Positions 27,101-38,689 of a DNA stretch of 64,000 nt are shown in pieces. Under the pieces are notes generated by a model that saw only the letters and a list, made by a program, of their open reading frames with translations, ran no database searches and was not told where the DNA came from. The stretch is taken from the NCBI GenBank assembly GCA_017893485.1, contig CM030358.1, forward strand, positions 253,745,228-253,809,227. The letters are read 5' to 3'. The number at the start of each line of letters is the position of its first letter. Positions within the stretch are counted from its first letter, which is position 1. The stretch is from Hemerocallis citrina (Eukaryota > Streptophyta > Magnoliopsida > Asparagales > Asphodelaceae). Both the position numbers and the translations under genes were made by a program.

Positions 27101-27462
27101 TGTTAATCGTAAATAATAAGATTGTTCACGATTAATGATAGGTTTATATAGTATAGGGTTTTGGGTTGTGGGTTATTGGATAGCGGGTTTGAGTGGGATC
27201 CAACAGGAGATTGAGTCAAAATTCACTATAATTAGGAAAAATAGATTAGATAAGATGAAACAGTCAAATCCCCATGAAGAACAACAAATTAGAGCGGATA
27301 GGAAAGATGCAATTGAAATAATTATTGGCACAAAATTGAGTCAAAACAAAGTAGATGACTTCTATTAGAATTGGAACAAAAATACAGATTCTCAAATTGA
27401 TAAATAGAGTACGAGAATGAAATACAGCAGAAATATACAAATACAGGAAACAGGGGTTACAT
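24181..27462 (-). repeat. 5' LTR of the LARD-type element
   Basis: 3,282 bp. On the minus strand it starts TGTAACCCCTGTTTCC. A TATA box (minus TATATAAACC) is at 27141-27150, about 315 bp inside. Compared with the 3' LTR it carries an extra segment of about 54 bp (27085-27138) containing the inverted pair TTAATCGT/ACGATTAA just upstream of the TATA box in element orientation. The inner terminus is mutated (TATTACACCCCG for TGTCACGCCCCG). Confidence 0.85.
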
Positions 27463-27467
27463 CAGCT

Positions 27468-27501
27468 CATTCTTCACTCTTTTGGTATCTGACGTGCAAC
27501 A
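27468..27501 (-). repeat. Remaining end of the chromovirus 5' LTR
   Basis: It matches 5034-5068 (TCATTCTTCACTCT ... GTGCAACA) and is followed by the outer TSD TTGGG. Confidence 0.9.
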
Positions 27502-27506
27502 TTGGG

Positions 27507-27766
27507 TTCATCCACTTGGGTTTGGATTGGAGTTTGAAAAATATGAAGAAGGGAAACATGGAAGGAGGGTTTCTGGGTTTGGATTGGAGAGCTGGGCTTA
27601 GAATGGATAGTTGGGCTTATATATATGGGGTGAGCTTTAAAATATATTAGGGGGCAGAAGCATACAACCCACCATAATATTCCCAAAAAAAATAGAGGGA
27701 ACCAAATTATTTTTTTTTTTTTGGGGGGGGGGGGGGCTAGGGGGGTAGCATACCCCAACCCCCCAG
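27507..27766 (-). promoter_or_regulatory. Candidate promoter and 5' leader of a host gene
   Basis: On the minus strand a TATA-like CATATATATAAGCCCA (about 27612-27627) is followed by more GCCCA/CCCAACT motifs, a pyrimidine-rich leader and an ATG at 27511-27509 that continues across the chromovirus insertion to 4556. Upstream (27660-27760) lie homopolymer T and G tracts. The interpretation rests on motif order only. Confidence 0.3.
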
Positions 27767-28493
27767 GAATTTTTTGCCTTCATACGCCACTTTTTGAAAA
27801 TATTTGCGTTTAAGGGCCAGTCTCCCAACTATTAGCATTTGTGGGTTACTCTGTGCCACGTCAGCAGTGGCCGCTATTCACAATAGCGGCATCTTCATTT
27901 TCGAGGTCGCTAATGGGAATAGCGGACTATGTTTTATTATTTTTTTTGAATTTTTTGTTTGCTGTCGCTATCCTGACTAGCGACCTTAGTATATATGAGA
28001 TTGCTGATAGGATTAGTGGTCTCAAATGAATGTATTGGGACACTTAGCGATATCTATACAACTTTTGCTCTTTTAGGGAAAAAGTTTAAAACTGAGGTCG
28101 CTATTGGGAATAGCGACCTTAATATACTTCGGTCGTTATTCGCAATTTTTAAAAAATTTTCCCAAGAGAGCAAAATCTGTCCAGAAATTTCTAAGTATCT
28201 CAATACAGTCATTTGCGACCTCATATATACTAAGGTCGCTATGCCCAATAGCGACCACAGTTTTAATTTTTTTTTCTTCCAAAGAGAACAAAAACTCTCT
28301 AGAAATCGCTAAGTGTCTCAATACATTCATTTAAGGTCGCCAATCCCATCAGCAACCTCATATATACTAAGGTCACTAGTGGGAATAGTGACAGCAAACA
28401 AAGAATTCAAAAAAAATTTAAAACATAGAGGCTATTCCCATTAGCGACCTCGAAAACGAAGAGGCCGCTATTGGGAATAGAATTCACGGCTGA
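27767..28493. mobile_element. Foldback element FB1 with repeated GGTCGCTATT palindromes
   Basis: From about 27856 to 28493 the two halves are inverted copies of each other, with arms of about 310 bp. Spread along both arms are about ten copies of a palindromic word of the form GGTCGCTATTGGGAATAGC plus its closing ACC, several of them perfect. The left outer 90 bp starts GAATTTTTTGCC and includes GCCACTTTTTGAAAA, like the termini of FB2 and FB3. Its right counterpart is missing because the Tat element starts at 28494. It has no coding capacity; the open frames through it are products of the inverted repeat. Confidence 0.75.
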
Positions 28494-28812
28494 TGTTGCT
28501 GCTTATTTTGGTGTGGGAGAAAACAGATAGTGAGTTAATAAATGATGGAAACTACTAAAATTCAAACCTGTGTCTTTGGCCGTTAAAACCGGTTAGAGCT
28601 CCTAAGAATGAATCTGGATCGCCAATTAACCTCCTGAGATCTGAATCTGACGGTTGCTGATGCGGCCAATGGACTTGCAAAAAGCCTGAAACACCGGGGG
28701 TTGGCCCCGACGAAAAACCCTCCGACGCTCAAGTCAGAACGAGAAAGAGAGAGAGAGTAAGCGAGTGAAAACTGGCGAATTGTTGATTACCTTTTCACTG
28801 AAGAGGGGGAGG

Positions 28813-28824
28813 GGTATTTATAGG
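28813..28824 (-). promoter_or_regulatory. TATA box of the Tat 3' LTR
   Basis: The minus strand reads CCTATAAATACC, a good plant TATA box, inside the LTR and in the direction of gag. Confidence 0.6.
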
Positions 28825-28830
28825 TCTGAG

Positions 28831-31800
28831 TGTAACCCCTATTGCTCATATTTATATTTTTAATTATATTTAATAAAATTCTTGAGTATTTATTTTATTT
28901 TTGGTTGTATTTAATTTCATTCCCTATGTATGGTGTGTTGTTCTTTTCTCTCTTGTGATTCATTTTGCATTGATTTAGCTTTTTATTCTCATTTATTTGG
29001 CCTACAATTTGTTCTTGATCTTGTCTATTATTTAAACCTATTTCATGGCCTATTTGTCTCTTATTGGATTTTTTTTCTTCCTATTAGATACTACCCAGTT
29101 AACCCAAACCCATATTGTCTCTATATAATCACCCTAATTACCAAAGCCCTAATAATCATATTCTCTCACTTGTCCTTCAGCCGTCTCTCTCCTCTACCCC
29201 CGACCTTCCTTCCCTCTTCGTTGTTGTCGCCTCTGTCATCTGACGTCGGCAACAGACCCCCATCCCGACCACCACACTCTCCTTCCTCTTTCCTCACCGT
29301 GTTGTCGAGCAACGCCGCTCCACGTCCCCGCCGTCATCACCCTCTCTGTGGTTGAGCAACACCGCAGAGCAGTGCCGTCCCCCAGGCCGTCATCGCCGTC
29401 CCTTGCGCCGCCGTCGTCTTCGCTGGTGTTGCTGCTGTTCGGCCTTGCTATTGTTGGCTGTTGTCCCTTGTGTGTGTGTGTGCTTTCGTGTGCACGTGTT
29501 TGGGTATTCTCATTTCGTGTTTGTGTTCGTTGGGTTCGTTGTTCGGTATCCATTCCCGTTATTCTATTGCATCATTTTCGTCGTCTTCATATCAGTCAAG
29601 TAGCTTGTATATGTTCTTTTTGTCATACAAGTTAATACCGTAAGTAATCTAGTATGAAAATATTTGTACTCTCATGAAGATCCATATTTGTTAGTTTAAC
29701 CATTGACATCATCTCTTGATCATGAGTAGCTACAATAAGTGACACCCGTTGCATGAAAACAATTAGATCAGTAGACATCTTGACTGTATGTTGTTTGTAA
29801 CACACCGTATGTTGTAGATGACTGTTGTATGGATATTTGTTGGTTGTATTATCTCATTATGGACTATTTGATTCACATGTCATGCTGATTTGAGTAACCC
29901 ACATATATCATGCTTGTTATGACATCTAGATTGGACTGTTTGAGTTAAGTTGTTTGATTAAATGTCGAAAAGAATTTTTATTTTGTTGCTGCCCTATTTT
30001 GTAAAGTAATTTCGACCCTGTTAATATCAGTAAAATAAATAAGTTTGTGAACATTATTTGCAGCCTTTGTTTTCTAGTTTTCAGAACTTTTGACGGATCT
30101 GAATTCCGAATTTTAATGTATGAGTTATTGTCATTTTACTGCAGACATATCGTATATTCGAGATTCTGAACTGTGAATTCTGTATGGAGTTTTATTTTAA
30201 AACTGATATTAAAAGTAGAATTTGAACTCTATATTTTTCTGAGTATGTCTAGATATGACTGGAAACAATCCCTAATTTTTGGGGAATTAATTTATGACTT
30301 TTGTATCTCATTTTATGCTTTTGAAACCAATCAAAATATTTCCAAACTGCATGCTGTTCAGTAAAGAATTATGTTTTCAACCTGATTCTATTCGTTTTTG
30401 ATGAAAACTTTGTGAATATAAGCTGTAGCCTTATTTTTCTATTTTACTACCTTTTTAACATATCTAGATTTCTAATTATATTTTATGAATTATCTCTGTT
30501 TTGGTACAGCTGTGTCTGAATTTTCAGAATCCAGATTTAGTTGCATTACTCTGTTTTCCCGATTTGGTTGACCATACTATCTGTATTATAAATTCATGAT
30601 ATTTTATATTTTGAGACTAGATATGTTAGGGAATCTTCTAGATTTTTCTTAGATTTAATTATAATGATTTTAAACTCTTTTCTTGCTTATAAACACGATT
30701 TTGCATTTTCTGGCTGAACAGAACTTCTGCATTAAATGCTGCTTTCAACCCTGTTTCTGTGGTTGATATATGACTTATATATATGTGCTGAAATCGGAAG
30801 AGTCTAGTTACTGTATTTTCTAACGGATCTGGATTTTCTATTCTGTAGCGACGGAAATCTCAGATTTGTTATAGTAGTGTCTTGCTGTCTAGAACTGAAA
30901 ATGCTGTTGTTTTGACTATCATGAGTTGTTTTTATCAACTGTTGCAATCATTATTTCATCTTAGACTTATTTCTTGTTCTTACCATGTCTTTAGCCCATT
31001 TTATTCATTCACACATGTTTATTGATAATAAAAGAAATCTAGCCGGGATTTTTAAGGAAAAAGATCGAGTAGTGGACAATATAGAAATACATATTCAGAA
31101 GGGACTCGTTTCCCCACTGTTTACTGTGATACCTATTGTTTATCTCTGGATGCATGAGGGCATGATCCACGACACCGTTACTGTTTTTTATTACTGTTAC
31201 TGTTACTGTTTGTCTGAATATATTTTCCTATAGAAGTTCCACTACAAAATCTTAAAACGTAACTGTTTGATGTAGCAACCATGTGGTAAAATCTGGGATG
31301 CATGAAGTGCTACCTAGTTAGTAATGAACATTAGACATAAGAATAACTGTTTACACTTCACATCCTGTTACAGTTACTGTAGACTTTACTGTTACTGTTG
31401 ATTACTGCTACCGATGACACACTTTTACTGTTGATCCTTACAGTTACTGTTATGTTTCTCCTGTTATCACTACACTATTTACGGTCATATGTAGACTGTT
31501 ATATTTCCTACTCTCTCCATGTTAGTATTACCTGTTTAGTTTAGTTTTTCCCTTCATTTGTCCTACTTGTACTTCTTGCGGCCTGGACTTGCATCTAATG
31601 GGCGTTGTATTTTCCTATTTCCCTGTTTTCCTTGTAATTGCCATATGAGCAGGTTTTGCTGATCAATTGCCTACTGGAGCTGGTGAGCAAAAGTTTTGAG
31701 CTACGCAATTAGAATAATTTGCTTAAATGTTTTGATGAACTATTTATATTTCATGAACTATATTGGGACTTGTATTTGGGCTTATTGTTCCATGATTATT

Positions 31801-32017
31801 GTTTTGTTTCGGATCTAGTATTTGTTGGAATAATTATTATTGATTCAATAAATACTGTTGAGTTATGATTGTTTTTGCATGCCAGGTTGGAGTATACTGT
31901 TATATTTACAGTTATAATGAGTCAAGCAGACCCGTACAACTTATGGATGGTGAAAACTATCCGCTGTTCTTAGTCCCATACCGTATTCCGTATTCTTTTG
32001 GGAAGCGGAGCGTGACA
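28831..32017 (+). mobile_element. Solo LTR A4 (family A)
   Basis: 3,187 bp with perfect TSD CTGAG (28826-28830, 32018-32022). It starts TGTAACCCCTATTGC and ends GGAAGCGGAGCGTGACA, the reverse-orientation equivalent of A0-A3. A TATA box CTATATAATC lies at 29121-29130, followed by the C-rich block 29160-29460, which gives overlapping chance frames. There is no internal region, so it is a solo LTR left by LTR-LTR recombination. It splits the Tat 3' LTR. (TTACTG)n-like repeats occur at 31170-31470. Confidence 0.9.
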
Positions 32018-33011
32018 CTGAGAGACATTTCAAGAGATTGATTTGTGTCCGTTGGATCGATTTAACTACCTTATCTCTTTCATGTCTCTCCCCCTCAAGA
32101 GATAAGATATCCTTGTGAGGGGATAAGAGATTTGACTCTTAGCCTGCATGGGTTGGGTGTCTCCCCTAGTGGGCCTAGCCTATCACTTTTTATGGCTTGG
32201 GAGAAGCCCATGTCTTGGTGTAGTACCCGGTATTTTCAAATACTATTTTTGAGATTTGAAAATGAATTAAAATGATTTTCGGGAGATTTAATAAATATTT
32301 TTCTAAAGATTATCTTTTTACACGTGCGAAACACGTGCAAATATTTTGGGTGTAAATATCCAATTTTATATTTTTAATAAATTCTCATACTTATAATAGA
32401 GAATATTCTAAATTTTGGGATTTTTCTGAATAAAGAAACGATTTTTATAAATACCTCGAAAGAGAGGGGCTTTTATGTTAAAAGCCGTTTGGATTTGAAA
32501 TAAATAATGAAAATTCGTTTTTACTGATTTTTGGGCTTTCTATGGTCATAATTGAAATTAAAATATATTTAAACTTTATTTAGAGTTGATTTGGTAAAGA
32601 TTTAAACAAATATGGTGTTTTTGCAAATATGGAATTCATGTTGGATCTTGTGCAAATATATTCCTGGAAAGTAAAAGTCAGATATTTTTATTGGAAAATA
32701 TAATATGTATTATTAGATATTATTTCTGAATTTTCTGGATTTTTACAAATATTTTATGATGTATTTGCAAATATTACAAAAAGAATGATTTTTGTGCAAA
32801 ATTGCCACTCTAAGTGCAAATCCGAATTTTACTTATTGCTGGGCTGTGCTGGAATGCTGGACAACTCAGCAGTAAAAGGATTTGATTTGGTTTTTATTTA
32901 TTTAACTTATTTTAACTACTTTATAAAGAAAGGTTTATATGTGTAAAGTAATAATTTGTTAAAGGATTATCTTGCAAATATGTTTCAAAACCCTAATCCT
33001 TCAATTCCGGC

Positions 33012-33023
33012 CTATATAAAAGG
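33012..33023 (+). promoter_or_regulatory. TATA box of LTR D
   Basis: CTATATAAAAGG in the plus orientation, in the same part of the LTR as the TATA box of C-prime (34692-34702, CTATAAAAATA). Confidence 0.55.
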
Positions 33024-34834
33024 TGGAGTGCAGCCGTCTTTCACTGCACAACACAAGGTTTATTATTTTTATTTTTCTTGGAGATTGAAAGAGAAGATCT
33101 TGGATTTCGCAAAGAAGGGTTTTGCTTATTCGATTGGATTTCTTCATTCGAGGTGAGTGATATAATTGTTTTGTTGTTTTGTTTTATGTATGTGAGTGAC
33201 TTGTTTATTTTTCTTTTGATTTGTGTATGTTGTATGAGAATGATATGAATGTTTTGATTGATTTTGGATGTTGAATTTCATCTATTAGAAAGCATGCTAG
33301 GGTTTGGTATGAATATGTATGTTGGATGGATGAAAAATTGGATCTTTGAGAAGAACCCTAGATATTTGCATGTGAATAATTTTAGATTTGTTGGAGAACC
33401 TAATATAAATTATGAGTAGACTTTTTCTTTTGGATTATTGATTTGATTGAGTATGATGGATGTTATGCATTAATTAATTAAAGATGAGATTTTTGGGACT
33501 ATTGGTGAGTTGGATGAAAACAACTTGGCCATGTTGATGATAATTGGTTTTTGTTTATGAATCAACTATAGAGAATAGTTGAGATTGAGTTGAGGAATTT
33601 TGAGAATGAATAATGGTTTAGAGGACCATGTTTTGAGAATTTGAGTTATGATGATTAAATTTGGGGATTTATACATTTTGGATTTAATTTGGGGATTTGT
33701 AATTTTGTGAAAGATGTTCGAATTTGGATTTCTCAAATGCTATGTTTTAAATCTGAATATTTGGTATTGATATGGTTTGGCATATAAAACAAAGTTATTT
33801 TGATGTATGAATTATTATTAAAAACTCTAGTTTTGATGTATGTAACACCCCGCAAAATTTAAATGACAATTTTGCCCTCGGGTGTTACGCACGTGCATTT
33901 TGTACTGTTATTGATTAACACATTTTGATATGCATTTTGAATTTCGATTATTTATGCAATCCCGTATTCTCAAAATCCCATTTGAGACAACTCAAATGCA
34001 AAATTTCAATCCTTGAGTTTTACGTGCTTTTACGTATTATCGATGCACGTATCGATTTCGGGTATTCCACCATTACGTGCAAAGTTTTTCGATGGGTTTC
34101 AATTATTTATTTTTATAAACATGTTTAAATTCATTTTTGTAAATAGAATTCAATTTTTGTCTATTATAATTAAAATAAATTTTTACGTGCAATACACGTG
34201 TTTTCTGTATGTTTGAGTATATCATCGAAAATGTATATTAAATATACTTTATGTTGCATCCCAATTAACTATAAATATTTTTCGGTCGATAAAGTCAATT
34301 TTTGTATTTTTGAGATTTTACGGGCGACGCACGTGTTTCGGTGCACGTGTTTTAAGCGTATTATTCTTTCAAAATGAATTTCATGAAATTATATGTGTTT
34401 ATTTTAATTGTGCATGAAAAGTATTATTTTAAAAGTTAAAATTTTTATATTTATTACATATATAAATAATTGTTTTAAAACGAGTAAATAAATAAATTAT
34501 TTTGTACACAAAGCACGTGCACGTGCACACGTGCGATGTGCACACTTTTTGGGGACCGGGCTGTTTATGAGAGGAGGGAAAATCTGAAAGTTTGGATTTG
34601 AAAGTGGGAGGAAAAGCAAGTTTCAAATCTAAATCATGGGGTTAGTGGTGTTCATGTGTGAGGTGGTTACTATAACTACCTATTAATTAATCTATAAAAA
34701 TACCCCCTAAGTCTCTCATTCTCTCATCTCTCCTCCTCCCTTTCTCTTGCCATTCCCGAAAGCTCCAAACAAGCCAGCATAGCCTTGCCCATCTCTCCAC
34801 CTAATAACCTATCCCACATGCCTATATACATATA

Positions 34835-34876
<42 letters not shown>

Positions 34877-35664
34877 TACATTAGTATATGTATATGAGAG
34901 AAGATGGGAGTTGTTCTTGATGTTGCCGAGATGGAGTGGGGATGGAGATTCTCTTGATGATTGTTGCTTGCTGAAATGAATTGAAGACCTTGCTTGGGTG
35001 CGTGGATTTCGAGGAGTTGCAAATCAGAGTTTTCTTTAGGATCTCCTAATTCTAGAAGTTCATTTGAGTACATTTCTTCAACTTTAGATGGGTGTTTCTT
35101 AAATGCTTTCTAATTTAGTAATAGAAATTTGCATGATAGATGATATACACACTAATTGTTGAAATTGAATTGGTATGATGAGATTACATGCTAGTTGTTG
35201 TAGAAACTGATTGCTAAATTCTGATTATTGTGATAGATGTGAATTGTTAGTTATGGTGATTGTTAGAATATTTGCATGCAAGAATATGTGCCATTTGGCA
35301 AGTTTTAATTGTATGATGCATGGTTGAAATAGTAATTGAAATAATGCAAATATCTGGAGAAGTGACTTTCGATGTTAATGTGGCAAAGAATTGCGATTCT
35401 AAACTCCAAATATTTATTTATGCAAGTATAGAGATTTTATAAAGTGATTTGATAAAAGACAACAGTTTATTTGGAAAATTGATTGGATATATGTTTTGAT
35501 GTATTTTAAGGATTTCATTGGGTATTGAGAAACTTGTGAATTTGAGAACATATACGAAATTGTTTTGAAGAGGAATACATTTCTGGAAATGATCTATATT
35601 TTTATATGGAAGTACAAATCAATCAAAATGGTCGAAAAATATATGCATGTTGTAATTAGTGTAA

Positions 35665-35930
35665 TTGACAGTCGACTGTTTACCTTCTACAGTCGACTGG
35701 AAAGTATAAGAAATTGGATTTTCGTCGGCAGGACAGTCGACTACTGCTGTCCTGAATTTTAGTGTTTGAGTTTTCAAAGTATTCGCGGAACAGTCAACTG
35801 ATACTGTCACCAGTCGACTGAACCGACTGTGACGTTTTGATGTTAGCAGAACAGACGACTGATACCAACTGAGATGTTTTGATGTTCGCTGAACAGTCGA
35901 CTGACACTGTCACCAGTCGACTGAACCGAA
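35665..35930. repeat. CAGTCGACTG palindrome array in LTR C-prime
   Basis: At least five perfect CAGTCGACTG palindromes and several one-mismatch copies (for example CAGTCAACTG, CAGACGACTG), mostly in pairs separated by about 10-15 bases such as GATACTGTCAC. The array starts about 1.83 kb into the LTR. Confidence 0.9.
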
Positions 35931-36474
35931 CTGTTTATTTTGGTTCTTGAGTTTGGATTTGATTTTTATGAAAGTTAAATAAGTTGAATACGAGATTTTA
36001 TGATCATTAAGATTTGATTGAGTTTTATTGTGAAATACATACAAGGATATGAATGATGAAATTGATAAAGAGATCGAATTGAATTGGTCTCATGTTATGA
36101 GATTATAAAAGAAATGTTTTTTTGAGAAAGAGTTGTGAACAAAAGAAAATGGAAATATTATTTGAGATTGATTATGAAATATTGTTGATCTCTAGAAGAG
36201 ATAGTTGTTGGAATCTAGAGGCTAGGCGAGACCCTAATGACCGGCAGTTTTATTTATGATTTTGAGAGCTAACCGTTGAGGGTTGAGCATCTCTTGAGAA
36301 GTAGCCAGGTAGGATGACTGTCTCTGTTGTTTTGATTTAAGTCCGGTAGGGTAAGCTAGCTCTAGGTTGTGATGATTTTCTTTTAAAACAAACATTGTAG
36401 GGATGTAATGAAAGTAAGAGAAAAACATGAGTATGAGGGCCATTGGATGGGTGTTGTGAGGGTATGCATAGGCT

Positions 36475-36995
36475 GTCTTCACGATGCGTCGTGACATGAC
36501 GTGGATACTACTCCAGAGTACCATCCCGATAGCAATGCTTGTGGGATGTTTGGTGGCTGCAAGAGGATCGTGTGCCATGAAGGAGGCTGAATTACCGCAG
36601 AATGCATGCTTGATGAGTCAAGACATGGCGCGGGATTCCCCTCCAGGTTTTCTGTATACGTGCTTGTAATCATAGAACATCTATGATACTTACCGAAATT
36701 ACAGAGAGATACATAGTGAAGATGTGATGAAAGTGAGAGAAAAATACAAGTATGAGAGCTAGAGTTTACGGTGCGAGGGTGAGCCACAGAATGCATGCTT
36801 GATGAGTCAAGACATGGTGTGGGCACTACTCAGTAATGATCGAACTTTAGCCATGCTTGTGGGATGTTTGGTGACTGCAAGAGAATCGTGTGCCATGAAG
36901 GAGGCTGAATTACCGCAGAATGCATGCTTGATGAGTCAAGACATGGCACGGGATTCCCCTCCAGGTTTTCTGTACACGAGCTTGTACTCATAGAT
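36475..36995. repeat. Imperfect tandem duplication (about 310-bp spacing) in LTR C-prime
   Basis: The segment with CTTGTGGGATGTTTGGTG, CAGAATGCATGCTTGATGAG and TTCCCCTCCAGGTTTTCTGT is present at 36537-36665 and again at 36853-36980. Both copies give a similar open frame ending in a PPGFLYT peptide, which I regard as a by-product of the duplication. Confidence 0.8.
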
Positions 36996-37826
36996 CATCT
37001 AGGAGACTTGCTGTAGTTACAATAGTAGAGTAAGACATGACGAGGGATTGAACCCTATAAAGTGAAGAACGATTAAGAGGCTTGCCCTCGGACCTATGTA
37101 GTATGGGATGCATAGATTCCGAACAAGTGTGCATTAGTTTCATGTAATATAAATAACTGCATTAAGGACTAAGTGCACTGCACAACACGATATCAACAGG
37201 ATAGTCCCTTTGTAGCTTTGTTTGTGATCAAGTTTGTGTTTGCTAAAGTATTTAAGAATCGTTATACTGTTTCCGGCATAGAGAGGATGGCCGTGTATAA
37301 TATTTCGTCAGTTGTAAGCAACTGACGTGCCCACAGTTTTATATGCAGGACTTGGAGTTTACATGAAGATATAAAGAGAATTGATGCTGTTGATTACTTA
37401 AATGTTAAAGTTGTGACAATTGTACATTCATTATCGTTGTATTTTATTAATTCCGCTGCGTATTGATGTAAAAGACTCTGATGTAATTATTGTTGAAATA
37501 AAGTTTTAAATTCCTTGTAAAATTGTACGAAAGAAGTGTAAAGATCCTGTGGAAATCTCGAATTCAGCTGTTTTTGGAATTCGGGGTGTTACAATGTATG
37601 CACACATTCATGTTTCGTTTTGAGGGAATTTATCAGAAAGCTATTTTTATCAATCAGAAAGCTATTTTTATCAATCCAAGTGGGTATGATTGGTTTTATG
37701 GATCTTTGTATATCCTGTAAGTTGTATTTGATCATATCAAAAATATACTTTAATAGATTTCGTTTTTGTCAAGTAAATCTTCGTGACGGTTGAATGTGCA
37801 CAACCAAAGTATACAGTCTGTAGGTC

Positions 37827-38180
37827 GGCAGTCGACTGGTATGACTTCTCAGTAGACCGGCACGACCCGACTGCTGTTTGCAATAGTATTCTTGAAATTT
37901 GGTTCTGGACAGTCGACTGATGACTTTTACAGTCGACTGGTACCACTTAGAATTATTTTCTCGAAGTTATTGTATTTTTTACTTTGGACAGTTGACCTAT
38001 ACCATTTTCAGTCGACTACCATACTTAGACTTATTTTCCTAAAATTACTGGATTTCTTTCTGGACAGTCGACTGGTGAGTTTTACAGTCGACTGTAAATA
38101 CTTAGATTTTATTTTCTTAAAGATGTTAGTTTTTCGCTCTGGACAGCCGACTGATGACCTTTTGCAGTCGACTGGTTCTG
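37827..38180. repeat. CAGTCGACTG palindrome array in LTR D
   Basis: About four units of roughly 78-80 bp, each with GGACAGTCGACTG and then a second TACAGTCGACTGG, followed by CTTAGATTTATTTTCT-like sequence. The array starts about 1.85 kb into D when C-prime is removed, the same place as in C-prime. Confidence 0.9.
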
Positions 38181-38689
38181 ATGCTATTCTTGAGTTATTC
38201 TGAGGTTCTTTAAACGATTGATTCTTTAAATATTTTTGGATCTATAACTTACTATTCTAGATATTATTCTTTCTATAGAACATATGTTTTCAAGATATTT
38301 TATTATTGGATTTGGATTCTGGAAATTTATAAAGATTTGGATTTTTGTTAATTGGAGAGGTTTCTCCCTTTGATCGTTTTGACGATGGATTTGTGAACTT
38401 TGGTCTTGTTGAGATCTCTAGGATTTGAGTGGGAGTCCTGTGAACCGGCAGTTGAGATTTGTTGAGTTAGACCTGAGGGGTCTTGGTTTAGTTGATGTTG
38501 AGTATTTAAGTCCGGCAGGATACACTAACTCCAGAGATGGGATTTTGTGGTTTAATAATAATCAACTTAAGGACAGGCACTAGTGGGGATGTGATGGAAC
38601 TTGGGAAATGTAAGTATAGGCTCATGGTTTTGTTAGTCCAACGGATGCGTTCCAGGACTGTTTGTTGTTCTGTCTCGAGAGGACATTTG

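Larger units (their letters stand above)
17966..27462 (-). mobile_element. Complete noncoding LTR element of LARD type (family A)
   Basis: 9,497 bp with perfect 5-bp TSD TCAGC (17961-17965, 27463-27467) and TG...CA ends (plus strand TGTCACGCCCCG ... AGGGGTTACA). The LTRs are 17966-21186 (about 3.22 kb) and 24181-27462 (about 3.28 kb), with a 3.0-kb internal region. The PBS at 24157-24170 (minus strand) and the purine-rich tract next to 21186 set the orientation as minus. No gag, protease, RT or integrase motif is present in either strand of the internal region. Long LTRs, a long noncoding interior and a proper PBS/PPT are the hallmarks of large retrotransposon derivatives (LARDs), which are mobilised in trans by an autonomous partner; the partner is not visible here. 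Confidence 0.85.
4557..27501 (-). mobile_element. Chromovirus copy 1 (Ty3/gypsy LTR retrotransposon), heavily nested
   Basis: The outer TSD is TTGGG at 4552-4556 and 27502-27506. The order on the minus strand is: 5' LTR (27501-27468 plus 17965-17494), PBS (17491-17479), gag, protease, RT, RNase H, integrase, chromodomain, PPT (5083-5069) and 3' LTR (5068-4557). Gag through integrase and a C-terminal chromodomain, with an initiator-Met PBS, define a plant chromovirus; I do not assign the subclade. Later insertions are the LINE at 6790, the hAT MITE at 8880, LTR A1 at 10593 and the LARD-type element at 17966. Removing them restores a roughly 6-kb element closely matching the plus-strand copy at 60793. 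All coding parts have stops or frameshifts, so it is inactive. Confidence 0.9.
33841..37593 (+). mobile_element. Solo long LTR C-prime, nested in D
   Basis: 3,753 bp with perfect TSD ATGTA (33836-33840, 37594-37598). The ends TGTAACACCCC and GGGGTGTTACA are perfect 11-bp inverted repeats. The 3' part (36900-37593) matches the reverse complement of LTR C (49109 onward), including CAGTTG...CAACTGACGTGCCCACAG and AATTCCGCTGCGT. A TATA box is at 34692-34702 and a (TA)n run at 34838-34870. It has no coding capacity. Confidence 0.9.

Noticed and set aside
27841..28334. Several overlapping small proteins on both strands
   Set aside because: The frames mirror each other because the region is an inverted repeat (FB1).
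36484..36993. Repeated small proteins ending PPGFLYT
   Set aside because: They arise from the duplication in LTR C-prime and lack any recognisable domain.
33841..37593. C-prime, C, D and E as TIR DNA transposons
   Set aside because: The 10-11-bp inverted ends are suggestive, but 5-bp TSDs, TG/CA ends, internal TATA boxes and the paired-LTR arrangement of family A point to LTRs.
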